Shown: piece by piece, positions 11,501-23,700 of the stretch | Layout: every line of letters starts with the position of its first letter | How positions within the stretch are numbered: position 1 is the first letter of the stretch | Position numbers and translations under genes: made by a program | The notes under the pieces: generated by a model | Database searches by the model: none | What the model was told of the DNA's origin: nothing | The model's input: only the letters and a program-made list of their open reading frames with translations | Assembly: GCA_003117195.1 (NCBI GenBank) | Contig: BDSI01000049.1 | Location: 702,501 to 766,500 of the forward strand | Direction of reading: 5' to 3' | DNA: 64,000 bases | From: Eudorina sp. 2006-703-Eu-15 | Taxonomy: Eukaryota > Chlorophyta > Chlorophyceae > Chlamydomonadales > Volvocaceae

Positions 11501-14500
11501 GGTCTGGCCGGGGATGTTTGTTGGTGTGCTGTCCGCGCATGTGATGGGCGTGACGGAGTGCATGTCGTCAGCATTGCCCACGACACCTGTGCTGCAGGTG
11601 GTGGCGCAGTTGCGCAAGGAACACGGGATGAACCTGACCTACATCGCGCTGGACTGGCACGAAATGGACAAACAGCTGGGGCACGCTGGTATCGTGGAGG
11701 CCTTCTGGAACACGGTGGGGCGTATAAACCGGCCCGGAAACCTTAATATTTCCGGGCTGTTCGGTGCAAAGCATCCACGCAATGCATTTGCAGTTATGAG
11801 CTCACGTTACCTTCGGCGTCCTCTCGCAGGTGAAGGACATTCTACCAGCGCACGGATTCGCTCTGGGGACGCTGGAGAAGGTTGGGCCCGATCACACGGA
11901 GGTCCAACCCGACGCAGGTGTGCGGCAGCGGAGGCGGACCGATTCCACCGGCCGTGTGATCGGAAGCGGGCGAACGTGCTGCATATGGCGAACGCATTCC
12001 TGACGTACCGTGGATCCCTGCGCTATGACAGCAACCATGATGACGTGCTGCAATCGGTAGAACGTCGTTGAGGTACAACGACCGGCCAGCAGGCTGACCC
12101 CCCTGTCTTATCGTCTCGCATCAGGTTCGGACGACGGCGTTGCGAAAGCTGACAGCGGCACGGGTATCGTCGGTTCGCGTGTCTCGGCCGCTGGCGTGGG
12201 TTGGCGGGCGCACTGGATACGGCAGCAACGAGGAGTGACTCGTTATAACTGCGCGGATTCGCTGGATCGGACAAACGTGGGGTCCTTTTTCGGCGCGGTG
12301 CAGGTGCGTGCATATTAAATGCAGTCGTGCGACAGGTTACCGTTGCAGGCTGAATGGACCGGGTCGGCTTGAACTCGCGGTGACTGCGGGTAACACTGTA
12401 TTGTTTTCAATGAGTTGTCCAAATAAGTTACCGCTTGCGGAGTATTACTACAGAGCATTTAAGACGTTGTATGTGACCACCACCTCCTGGTGCAATTTGC
12501 TCTGCAGGTGCTCGTAGAGCAGTGCCGTGAGCTGGACATCGCGATCGCACGCACGCGTCCGACAAGTGACCAGGCAGCGCTCCAGCTCGCGCGGGGTACC
12601 CGTGACCCGCGGACGATGATGCGGCCAGCAACATCGACTGGCAACGCAACCTTCCCGGGCGCGAGCGGAGCTGCTGCAGGCGGCCTCAATGTCCAGGCAG
12701 CAGGACACGCGGGCGGCAGCCCGTACGCTGGGAACACGGGCGGCAGCACATCTGCTGGAACGAGTGGTGCATCTGGTGTCACCAACTTTTTCGGCGCAGG
12801 CCTTGGCACCCGAGGCAACACGGCCGGGGCGATGTTTGAAAAATTTGGCAAACAGGTTGGTGCATGCGGTTGTGCGTATTCGTGGAAATGGGGATGATCG
12901 TCGAACTGGCGGCAACGCCCTACTCGGTTTCAATGTCGGTTTAAGTGCAAGTCATTGGCACAGTCTTTGAACAGGTTGATTGCACCGAATCCGCTTGTCA
13001 AGCGTTGGGCATGTGATTTGATACGCTATCAGCGCGTTGCTTTGTAGGTGGCCACTGGGTTGACGACAATGATGCAGCCGCTGGCTGCGGCTGGTGACGG
13101 AAGGAGCCCCATGCGCGGAGCACCGGTTGGGCCCGCGGCAAGCCCCTCCGCAGCTGCCGTACCAGCGTCCAGCGGAGCGGGCAATGTGTCTCCGTTGCAT
13201 CGGCCAGCAGCTGCCGCAGGGCAACAGTCATCGCCGGGGTCATGCACGTCCGCTGCGTCATCGTGTGATGCCCTGCAGCGAAAACTTACAATTGCGCCGG
13301 ACGGGCTACCCTTACCACCGGTACGATCTGGGCATGCGCATGCAAATGTCAGTAATTGATTATGCGGAGGTTGTTTTAAGAACGCAGGCCGAACTTGTCA
13401 CAAGGACGTGAGAGGTCCTCCTGCTCGTTTGCCGCTGTAGGGCTGGGAGGCCAAAATTGACAAGACGACAAATCGCATCTTTTACGTTGACCATAACACT
13501 CGCTCAACGACGTGGGACCGACCACCAGTGCCATCGTCGGGCCGCCTGTCGTCGGAGTCCCTCAGTACGGTCTTTCAGCCGGGCAGTGGACCAACCTCGC
13601 AAAGTGTGCTGGGCAACGCGGCGGCCATGGGCGCTGGCGCGGGGTTGGGACGAGCGTCTGTCGGCTTGGAGCTGCGCGTAGCCTCTGCAAGCAACCCTGG
13701 AGGGGCCGCGGCGGCGTTAACACCACGCGGTTTGTTCAGTGGGCAAGGCCCAGGTGAGGTCGTTGCCTTGCGATGGGTTCCACTGACGATACTGCGTCAC
13801 ACGGAATGGCGTTGGAACGCGGTTGTGTATGCTCAGCCTCGCACGGTTTGTGTCCATGCAGATGGGCAAAGCGACACGGGAATTCAAGTGCGCTCCGGCC
13901 CTAGCAGTGGCGGTCATCACAGTCGGACCGACTCGGGGGACGCAGGTAAGCTGAAGAACTTGTGCTAATAATTGCTTGTGTTGTTTGGAATGTCGTAAGT
14001 CTTACGTACACTTTGTGGGTCTTGATAGGAAAGGCTGCGTGTAACTTGGGCGGCGTTTCATTCTGCAGGCTCCGGACCGGACGAACGTTTTGAGCCCCTA
14101 ACGCCGTGGTGCATGCTGCGGAAAGGGAAGGTCAATACAATTATCCGGAGAATTCATCCTGAGGCGTTATCTGTGCTGGCGGAGCTTTTCTTAGTGAATG
14201 GCGACATGTGCGCTTGGTTGTACACCGGGTCACAGGTGGGTGTTGCGAACCTGGCACCGTTACTGTGCCTTGTGTGCTGTTGCGCCGTAGCCGTGTTGTC
14301 CCACATGGCATGCTTTGTCTGCGTAATAATGCCGATGCCCTTTCACGTATACTGCTCACTTGCGTCCTGACAGGCCATGCACAGTGAGCGAATTCTCATC
14401 TTCGAGCCTGAGAACTCGAAGCTCCGCAAGGCGGGCGTGGGCGCGTACGGAAATGCGCTGGTTGCAATGAAGCGGCGTTATAACAACGTGCTCGTTGACA

Positions 14501-16014
14501 AAGAAAAGCAGCAAATGATCGATGTAAGTCGCAGTCCTGGATGTGGTGCGCCCTAATAAAGCATCACGGAATGCCCTGATTGCCCAGAGGATTGCATTTG
14601 TAGGCACTGGGTTGCAGGCTGCCCAGCGGTCTCCCTTACCCAATGCGGCCAGTTGTCTACCTGGCGTGTGAATGGCAAGGACCAGTCCTAATTTGTTCTC
14701 CATTGTGCTAATTTCGCATAGGTCTTCCTGGGCTACAAGCAGCTCGAGTACTTCCCGTCATCGTGGTTGGCGTACCGTGTGATGGACAATGAGGTCATCC
14801 CGCTCGAGGGCGACACTGTCAGCGACCTGGACACAGAGCCCGTGGGCCAGATCGATTGGCCACTTCCCGAACGCAACACCGCGCATCACATGCATGCGCT
14901 CTATGGCGCCGGCGCAGGGGCGATGCCCACATCGAACAGCTCCTTGAGCATGTCAGCAGCGGGTGGCGCACCAGGCTTCAGCGCCTTTGGTGGAGACCTC
15001 CTTTCGACAGGTCCCAGCACCATGGGGCATGCATACAGCGCTGGGGACCTGGTGGCGGCCTCGGGTGGAAGTGCTGCAGCCACCAGGCAAGTGTCATGCA
15101 GTGTCGTGCACCCTTGCTTCACGCTGGATCATCGTGCTTAACTTTCGCGCCCGGTCCTCTTGCGTAGTCGTTTCACGCGCCGCGGCAAATCGATGAGCAC
15201 GGAAGAGCTGGCCGAACAGATGAAACAAATTCATATTCACAGTCAGCAAGTCGATGAGCAGGCCCGCGCCATTCGAAAGGTGAGAGGTCCCTCAGTTGCC
15301 GTTCGGACGGCAAATGCTGCCGGTGCTATGTTAAATATCCTCAAACCGTCGGCTGAGGCCTGCGCATCGATTGTGACGCCTGATGCAAATCGTTGCACTC
15401 TGTCGTGAAGGCTGGCAGCGAGGCGGCGTTGATGAGCATGGACTCTGCGAACTCGGTGGACTTGATAAACTTCGGCGGGCCAGATAGCGAGACTTCCTCA
15501 CAGGCCTCGGGGACCATGGCCTATCGACCCGTAGCGGCGCGGAATGAGTCAGGAAGTGCGTCTGCTGGTGACGCGTCGGTGAGTTCAGCGCTTAAGTTGT
15601 TTGCCAACATGGCTTTGTTAATCCAACATGGCTTGGTTACTTGAGAAATCCTGTAGTTGTTACTGTTTCCGTTTGCGCCAACCGCAGGTTCTCATGCACC
15701 GCAGCGTCAGCCATGATTGCATGCTACCGGGTCCAGTACTTGCCACAGGCATGGGTGGCGTCGACAGCGGCGCATTGAGCTCCCTTGGTGCGGTAGGTAC
15801 GGGCCTTTCTCCACTGCAGCCCAGCTCGCCGGCTGTTGGCTTTGGCGAGTGGGCCCAGTTTGATGATAACGTGCCTACATCGGCACCGCAGCCAGGTGGC
15901 CCACCTGCAGGTCTAAAACCAGCCCTCAAAAAGTCTTCTAGCCCACAGCAGGCGAACCCTCAGCGGGTTGCTGTTGACCCACTGGCGTCTTTGGTCAGCT
16001 CGGACTTGATATGA
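8593..16014 (+). CDS. SAC9: SAC9-like phosphoinositide phosphatase with WW domain
   Basis: Plant-type SAC9, a SAC-domain protein acting on PtdIns(4,5)P2 at membranes. About 22 exons. The start ATG at 8593 gives [16 protein letters not shown]. The first junction (8693/8763) reads in phase into [17 protein letters not shown]. Family-matching blocks follow: a [13 protein letters not shown] stretch near 9110, [15 protein letters not shown] (about 9640) and [14 protein letters not shown], then [25 protein letters not shown] sequence (about 10220-10300), [10 protein letters not shown] (about 10880), and the catalytic CX5R loop [10 protein letters not shown] with SFFGAVQ (about 12250-12302). A low-complexity Ala/Gly/Ser linker leads to a WW domain at 13441-13530 with [20 protein letters not shown] and TTWDRPP. 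The C-terminal region ([31 protein letters not shown]) also matches plant SAC9. The stop is 16012-16014. All catalytic residues are present. The region 10304-10815 is read as one long intron. Exon edges in the C-terminal third are approximate. Confidence 0.92.
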
Positions 16015-17402
16015 GCATCATAAGCACACCCGGCGTGCCGGGCTGAAGAGCTTCATCTTGTGCGGTGTCTCCATAACCCTAGGGTTGTTTCCCACTGTGA
16101 ACACGACGGTTGGACGTGGGCTGTGTATGTCGAGCGGCATATACGAGACTTAGACGTGGGCTGTGTCTGTTGACTGTCATGTCAGTGACTTGACTTACAC
16201 CTTCTCACATTGAGGTTGGTCGCATGTTGGTGGATAGTAGGGCCAGCAGAGCGTTTTACTGTTCAGAGAGTAGAGAGCAGATATGCATTTTCTGACTACG
16301 ACATGCGCTGCCATGACATAAATGGGTACTGATATGACGCATAAGAATGATGCAATTGTGGTTCCAGGGGAGGGTAATCTTAGGGTAATGCCGGCAAGCG
16401 TTTGGCAGGAGTGCGGTAGCGAAACGCTGGTGCGCTTAATTGTTGGATCTTCACACTGTTTTTGGTTTTGTTTTGCCACTCAGGCCCCTATGTATGGCCC
16501 TTGGTGCGCACATGCACTGACACCGCGGACCAAGATGACACTGTTTCCCCTGATGGTGGACCGGATACTGTGGTTTACCACTGCGCTGATTTGAGGGGCA
16601 TGACGCAAACTCAACATGTTCTCCTCGCCAAGCTTCGTGCTACGTTATTATGTTCGTTTTGAGGGTTCGCCTTCCGCTTACTTGGATGGACAACAGATCG
16701 CAGTGATCAGATGTTATGCATGTTGCCGTTTCCTAATGAGTTACCGTTTATATTGCATAGAAAAGCGTACGTACGTATGTCTATGACGTGCAGGGGACTC
16801 GTAGGCCAGGACGCGGGATCGCTTCATGTGGTGTGGCGGTCTGTCGGGGTACATTGGTTGACTTCAACTCAACCGGCAAGTGAGCAAAATGTCGCAGCCT
16901 ATTGATATGAAAAGACTGCAGATCCGGACAAACATTTCGCGACAAATTGCTGTTTGATCCGTGATGGTTCACGTCAGCATTGCGCGAGAACTCTATCCCC
17001 AGCACGTCGACTACCTGGCCGAGTTGAGAACCCGTTAACCCACAAAGCACAGACTGTCAAACGATTCCACAACATGTCAACGTTCTCCCGACCCGTGAAG
17101 TCACATGCACGTTTGCGGCAGCCAATGTCAGCAACACCAAACAGTTCTCACTGTCCGTCAAAAGCCCGGCGCATTACGGGCCCTGCCAATCATGCGCTCT
17201 ATCCCATCAACCATACGCTTCGTTGACGATATCCACACGTCATAAAAATGGCAATGACACATTGTCCACCCGCTTTACGTGAAGGACTGTGGCTCGACGA
17301 CTACACCAACACGTCATCCGTTATGTGCAATGGCCCCAAGTACCGGCAAGCACGTTCGCAGCGTGCCCACACGCTGTCCTCCAATGCTGCTGCAGAGCTC
17401 GA
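16015..17402. other. Convergent intergenic region, SAC9 and DHHC 3' ends
   Basis: About 1.4 kb between two convergent genes. It is richer in A/T than the flanking coding sequence. The short open frames on both strands have no recognisable domain. A TTACA (TGTAA on the minus strand) at about 16193 is far from the DHHC stop, so neither poly(A) site is placed with confidence. I see no RNA gene or repeat here. Confidence 0.5.
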
Positions 17403-20038
17403 TCAGCGCTCTACTACTGGCCGCACTTGATCCGGCCGCGCCTGCCCTGGATGGAGCCTTTGCCCTACCTCCTCATCCTCCCCTGCGCCATACTCCGCAT
17501 ACTCGTCGTCCTCCATGTCGTACTGGTCATCGTAATAGCCCTGAGCCTCATCTCCTTGTTGATACTGGCCGACCGCCCCTGCATAGCCACGCTGGCCATG
17601 TCCTCCAGCACCACCGACCGGCCCGTACCCTGCGCCAGCAGCTACATAGCCGCGCGGTGAACCACCAGCCGCTCCCGTCATGCTGGCGGCCGCTGCTGTC
17701 TGGCTGGTGAACGTTGCCGCTGCCTTCACTTGCGGCTCGTTGCCTGACGCCCAGCCCTCGCCTGCGTCGCTGTATGTGACGCTATGCATCTCACCCTGCC
17801 GGCTGCTTTGCCCTCCATCCAGTCGTTGATTATGCATGTACGGCATCCCGTACGGAGTCGCGAGAGCTGCTGGATCGTATGGCACGCCACCAGCGCTGGC
17901 GGCTTGGCCATACCCATAGCCCCCGCTCAGGGCGCCCGCCCCTGCCTGTTGGGGCGGCACCACAACGTTACCAAGCTGATGCGCGGCATTGTCATGCTCG
18001 ATGCCGAACACAGCGCCGCTGCCGTTCCCTGCGCTCTGATCCTGACCATTGCCATCGGGATGTTGTGACCCCGGACTACTCAGATACGGCGAATAGGGCT
18101 GGCCCGTTGGAGGCTTGTACTCGTCGATGAACGCTCGGAACTGCACCTTCGACGGCGGCATCGGCGTGCACCACACTTCGGCGCAATTGCGAAGGCATCC
18201 GCGCGAGTATGGGTTCGGCCGGTTGTCGTGGTTGTACCTGCAGTTCAAGAACGACACGGCGCCAAAATCGCCCAGCTGAGATGCAGCTCCTCTAGCAGAA
18301 TCACCATAGCCACAGCTTAATGAGTGGTATACTTGCTGTAAACATAGACCGCGGACAACAGCCAACGTACCTAAAATTCTCGTAGGTCGTCTGGTTCGTC
18401 GCCACGAGGTAGGCGTGGAACACCGACAGGCCGCCCACAAACCAGAAGAAGAGGAACGTGTATCCCATGATAACCAGAGCAGGAATGCACTAAGGCACAG
18501 GAGGTACGGGCGCGGCGGATGGGAAGCATGGGCATATTAGCTTAGGAACTACCACAAAATTACCGCAAGTGCCTGGATTCATAGGTGCAAACCGCGGCAT
18601 GCACAGCCGAAAACGGTTATTCCTTCCTGGGGACCTGCCCTGGTACATTCCACATCTGTGTCTGTTGTTCAGCAATTGCATTTCGGCTTGACGGTATGGA
18701 CGGAAATAACTGGGTCAACGGTGAAGGTTGACCACACCGCTTGGCCAAACAGCTTAACACACAAAATCCCTCGCCCAATATTTCCATCAACCACCCTCTG
18801 CCTAATACCCCATTTGCAACCCTTGTCACCAGGTGGTGCGTCCTACCCGGCCAAGTGCCCTCCCCCATAGGCCGTTCGTTTCGCGGCCCGCGTCCGTTGC
18901 CTCCTGCACGAGCTGGTTGTGCTTCACGAACAGCATGGCTACGCAGACCCCGAACACGTAGAGGCACAGGACGGTGCTCGTATAGACGAACAGCAGGAAC
19001 GTCCGGTAGTTGCGCTGCGTAGGGATGCCAATAAAACAGAAGGATGGCATTTCAGAGGAGCAACTTCCACGACCATTAGGTTCACCTCCATAGGATGTTA
19101 GGAACCGCAAGAAACAACATTACGTTCTCAGGCATATAGCGATTTATGCATAGAGCCACTAGCAGCACTGAGGCGCTCACCAGGCCAATGGTGGTTCCGA
19201 CCCAGGGGCAGTGGTGATCAAACCGCTCGATGCAGTTGTCGTTCACTGAACAGTGGTGGGCACGTGGTGGTTGGTAGAAGTGGCACGTATCGTTGTACCG
19301 AATGACCACACGCTGGTTGTTGACGAACACCTCCTTTGTCCTGCCAGGGTTCAACGGCGTTGTTCAATATCTGGAACCGTGCTCACGGCCCCCCCCCCTT
19401 CGCTCAAGAGACAAACCACACCTGGGCTTTGTCCCACTGAGGTACTCTTGGTCTGGCTCTTGTCGCGGGATGATGCCCGGGTCACGGCAGGCCGTCAGCA
19501 TGAGGAACATAACCGCCAGCACTGGTAAAATGCAGCTGCGAAACATTGCACGATGTGTGCGCGATTCTTTATATCAATCCTTCATTGACAGAAACTCCAC
19601 TCAAACCCGGGGGTCCTACCTGATCACGAGGATGACGATGTGTACATGAAAGCCCATGTAGGGCGCCACAAAGGCCAAGAATATGCCCGCTGGAGCTGAG
19701 ATTACGACCGCAGTGCCTATGCTCGCTTTCCAGTTTGGACCAGCAACTAGGTGACCCCCGCAAAAGAACCTCTGCAGAGAACGCCGAATTTGAGGACCGT
19801 GAGAGAGCCCTGACTTCGCACAATGAATCCGATAACAAGGTGAAACGGACCATTAAAGTTGCCATAAAGTGCCACGTGGGCGTCGAATTATATGACCTCC
19901 ACAGGCGTCGCCAGTCAACAGTCATTGACCAGCAGCACTCACCTCGTTGCCCTGCCAATGCTGAAACACCCTCTGCCGCTTCTTTTGAGGTCCCCCAGAG
20001 AGAGACCCTCCTGGGTGACCGGGCTCCTGGGGTTCCAT
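17403..20038 (-). CDS. DHHC-type protein S-acyltransferase (palmitoyltransferase)
   Basis: Membrane palmitoyltransferase that transfers an acyl chain from acyl-CoA to protein cysteines. Seven exons join in phase: 20038-19943, 19771-19620, 19535-19422, 19340-19181, 19014-18847, 18489-18371 and 18237-17403, giving 547 residues. The short first exon ends [10 protein letters not shown] and continues as [13 protein letters not shown], the plant DHHC N-terminal signature. TM1-TM2 flank [13 protein letters not shown], followed by [11 protein letters not shown]. The Cys-rich domain carries [18 protein letters not shown] and the catalytic DHHC in [13 protein letters not shown]3 and TM4 follow ([40 protein letters not shown]) and then [20 protein letters not shown]. 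All eight zinc-site residues appear present. The last exon adds a long Gly/Tyr/Gln/acidic tail of about 230 residues after the conserved [10 protein letters not shown]. Its promoter is shared with the divergent argJ gene. Confidence 0.95.
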
Positions 20039-20713
20039 CCGCTGGTAATCACACCCGTTGCGCAGCGGCCGCCCTGCTAATCGTCGTGCAAAGTTTCTGT
20101 TTTACAAAAGCAACCTGTAACGGGCTTAGGCAGACACTGTTGAGTCTGAGGCCTATTAGCAGCACTATTCTGGAGAGCTATTTGGGAATCTTCCTGTAGT
20201 TCCTTTGTTACTCCCAAGGCTAACTGATCTTCTGGCTGCACCACCAGAGCTACTAAATTGCTGTGAGGGCTTGTGCTGCAGCGGCGCTTGCGCAGGAGAA
20301 TGTTTGTCGCTGTGACTTCAAACGCAGCGCCGCGGGTCGTCATCGTCTATTCATGATGGCCATTTGCCAACGTGTTTACTACTAGCAACGAACAACAGGA
20401 TAACGTGTTGATGGTATACAAGTGTACGAAGCGCCGTACATCGCAAGTATGGAACTGTGCTGCTTAGTTTAATACTTTGCGTTGCATAGCGATAATTTCG
20501 GCTTATGAACAGTGAACGATTACAACTCCCCCTGCATTGGTAATCCATCAACGTGTTCCGACAGTGCCGGTACGGCACTGCAGACTTGCCGACTTTTGAG
20601 CGGACTTGCTAACAGTTGTGGTTGGACCCAATTGTTCCATTACGTGTCGCTCAAGGAATCTATTCCAAATGTTGATGCAACAACGTGTTCTGTCGCGCGG
20701 TAAGAACAGCAGC
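20039..20713. promoter_or_regulatory. Divergent upstream region of DHHC (-) and argJ (+)
   Basis: About 0.67 kb separates the two predicted start codons, so both promoters and 5'UTRs must fit here or inside 5' exons. I see no recognisable TATA box or named element that decides either start. Short frames on both strands (for example 20077-20343 minus) look non-coding. The right border depends on the uncertain argJ start. Confidence 0.5.
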
Positions 20714-23700
20714 ATGGCACCGTCCTTGTTTTCGCTCTTCCTGACGATCACAGCATTCGCAATTCAGGGCAGCCCCGTACGATTCAGCATGTGTCACTCA
20801 AAGCTTCTCCACGTCAGGTATGGACGTTCTGTGCTGAAACCGACGACACGTGCCGTTGAGCGATGTAATCAAAGCTTGTTGCCTTGCAGTTGTGTCGCAC
20901 CCATGCTATCCTCTTGGATCAAGAATGTTTCAAGATTAGTTCCGCACCCGACTTAATTCCGGACGGCCCTTGGAGCAAAGTCGAGGGCGGTGTCTGTGCG
21001 GCCAAGGGCTTCAAGGCGACAGGTCAGCTGACGGGCTCAAATGCCTGGGGCTTTCCCGCGGACTTAAAACCCGCTTTTTATGGCGATAACAGATCTTGTT
21101 TCACCCCTGATCTTGATATGAGGAAGAACTCGTCACAAAACCACGCCCTGCTTCTTCCCTGCATCGCAGGCTGCCACGCCGGCCTGCGCGCCAGTGGAAA
21201 GAAAGCAGACCTGGCCCTGGTGGTTGCGGATGCCCCCGCGACCGCTGCTGGCACTTTCACGCAGAATGTGATGTGTGCGGCTCCGGTGTTGTACTGCAAG
21301 GATGTCTTGAGCCGCAGGAGCACAATCCGCGCGGTACGGCGTGCGGACATAGGACCCCGTGTGATCACCGTGTGTGCGCTACTAGACCTCGTCGCGCTCC
21401 ATCCTAAACGGTGCAATTGCTAGCCCAAGCACTGCCTGCCCGTGTGCACCTCGCATCTGTGAGCTGGCCAGTGGATCCAGGATTCCAGGCAGCGGGGTAC
21501 TCAGATTGCCATGCCGGGAGCGGAGCGGTTTGTGGGGCAGCGCTGCACACGACGTTGTTCCTCAGGAGGACATTAAGGAATGTGCAGCAGAGCTCGGTGA
21601 GCAACTCCGGTCACCGCGGGCACATCATCGCGCGCACATGTAGCAATGCTGGGTCTTGCGACCTCTGAAGTCCCTGAAGCCCCGTCCCAACCTTACAGCC
21701 ACTCCCCAACCCCAAAGGCACTTCCTGAACACCGCTCCCCAACGCCACTCTTCAAGCCGCCGCAGGCAGTTGGCTTGTTTCTCATTTCCGTGCCGTACCG
21801 GATGGCCCTTTCCCCCACGCCCCACTCTTTCAGGTGATGACGAATGCGGGCCAGGCGAACGCGGCCACGGGCACGCAGGTAAGGCACAATCATGGATGCA
21901 GCAAACTTAAAGGCATAGGTCTTGGAACCTCTGAGACGGCCCCTCAGCGGCAACTGGTTAGCTCAAAGCGCGGACTGTGCTATGTTTGGGGCTGAAGCTG
22001 CGGCACGGTGCCTAATCGCTGCGCGGGGCGCCCTGTGTCCTGACTGGGAGTTCAGCCATCGGCCGGACTGGGAGTGCGGCAGTATTGATGGCTGCGGGCG
22101 TATGCGCTGCCGTGCCTCCAGGGTTATGAGGACGCGGTCGCAACCGCCAAGGCGCTGGCTGAGGCGCTGGGTACTAGCACCGACGACATCTTGCTGCAGT
22201 CCACCGGTGGGGCCCGGGGGCCCCGGAGAGGGTGCATGGCGGGTTGGGGGTGAGAGGGGGCTGCGCCAGGGCCGTGGGTGCAGGATGGGACACACCGAAT
22301 CCCAGAGCTGGCGGTGTACCGCGCTGCGCTGGCTAGGGGGTCTGCGTACTCTCTGATGGGCTGCAGGGACCGGATGGAGGGGGGAGGGTATAAGAAAAGG
22401 GGAGGGGGAGGGGGGAGGGGGACATCTCGGGGCAGGCGGATGCCGTGGGTCCGCCGGACGCAGACTCAGACCCGGGAGGGCGGAAGGGAGAGATATAGGA
22501 AATTGGTAGACATAGTCCAAGGAGGGAGGGAGGGAGGCATTTGCTCTGGTAGTGCTGTGCGTTGCTGTTGGTGTTGCAGCCCGCTCAAGGATGCAAGGCA
22601 ACGACCCCAGGATCCGGCAACCCTGACGTACCCCGGGCCCCGGTGCTGGGTGCGACCCGAGTGTGCAGGTGTGATCGGGCGGCGGATGAAGATGGAGAAC
22701 TTCCTGCCGGCGATCCCCGAGGTGGTGAACACTCTTGGGTCCTCCGCCGCTGATGCGCACCGCGCAGCTGTGGCCATCACCACCACCGGTGCGTACCTGC
22801 GTGGGCTCACATGAGGGGCGGCCGTGTTTGCGCGGTGGGTTGGCGCGGCGGGCGAATGCGGAAAGGGGTGACCTTGTAGGGTCTTGGAGTTCTGTTGCCG
22901 ACTTGCCTTATGTGTCTTAGGCCCGGGGTGGTGGGGTGCGGATGACCCAGGGGTCAGTCGGGCGGATGGTTTCTAAGCTGTTGGTCCTCCTGGCCGCTGA
23001 GTCCCCGCCACCAGCTCCCAATCGCCAACCTCCTCGGGCCCCCTCGCGTCCGCCTCCCGGACACGTCCTGACGGGGTTGGGGTCGTGCCCCTGCCGCTGC
23101 TGCGGGCCGTGGCCTACCTTTGCAACAAGCCGCTGGCCTTCGGCCGCGTACACCCCAACCACCCATCAACCCACTGCGCGTCACATCCGCGTCGTGGCGG
23201 ACGCGAAGCGAGGGCCGCCGCTGCGCCGCTGCCGGCAGTCCCTCGGCAGCTCAGCTTTCAGATGCCTCCTCGTATCCATCATTCACAGTCCCGCACAAAC
23301 AGACACCTTCTGCCGGCAACACATCCCCATCGCCCTCCGCCGCCCCTCAGACCTGGTGTGCAAGGAGGCCGCCCTGCAAGTGAGCATCGGCGGCAAGACG
23401 GTCCACGTGGGCGGCATGTGCAAGGGCAGCGGCATGATCCACCCGAACATGGCCACCATGCTGGGCGTGGTCACCTGCGATGCGGTGGTGGCGCCAGACG
23501 TTTGGACCGGCATCGTGAAGCGGGCGTCCATCGCTTCGTTCAACTCGGTGAGTCGGGACAGGAGGCGCAAGCAGGCCAGGCGGGGAGGTTTGGAATCGGG
23601 CGATCGTCCGACCGCAATCCGCAGGCCCACCCTGGACTGACCTGGGCGGCGGGTCGGCTTGGGCGGGCCCCGCCATGGCGCTGTGTGTAACTGAAGCGGT

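Noticed and set aside
21963..22760. 265-codon minus-strand open frame in argJ
   Set aside because: It covers antisense argJ exons and G-rich intron tracts; its Pro/Ser/Arg composition is an artefact of those tracts.
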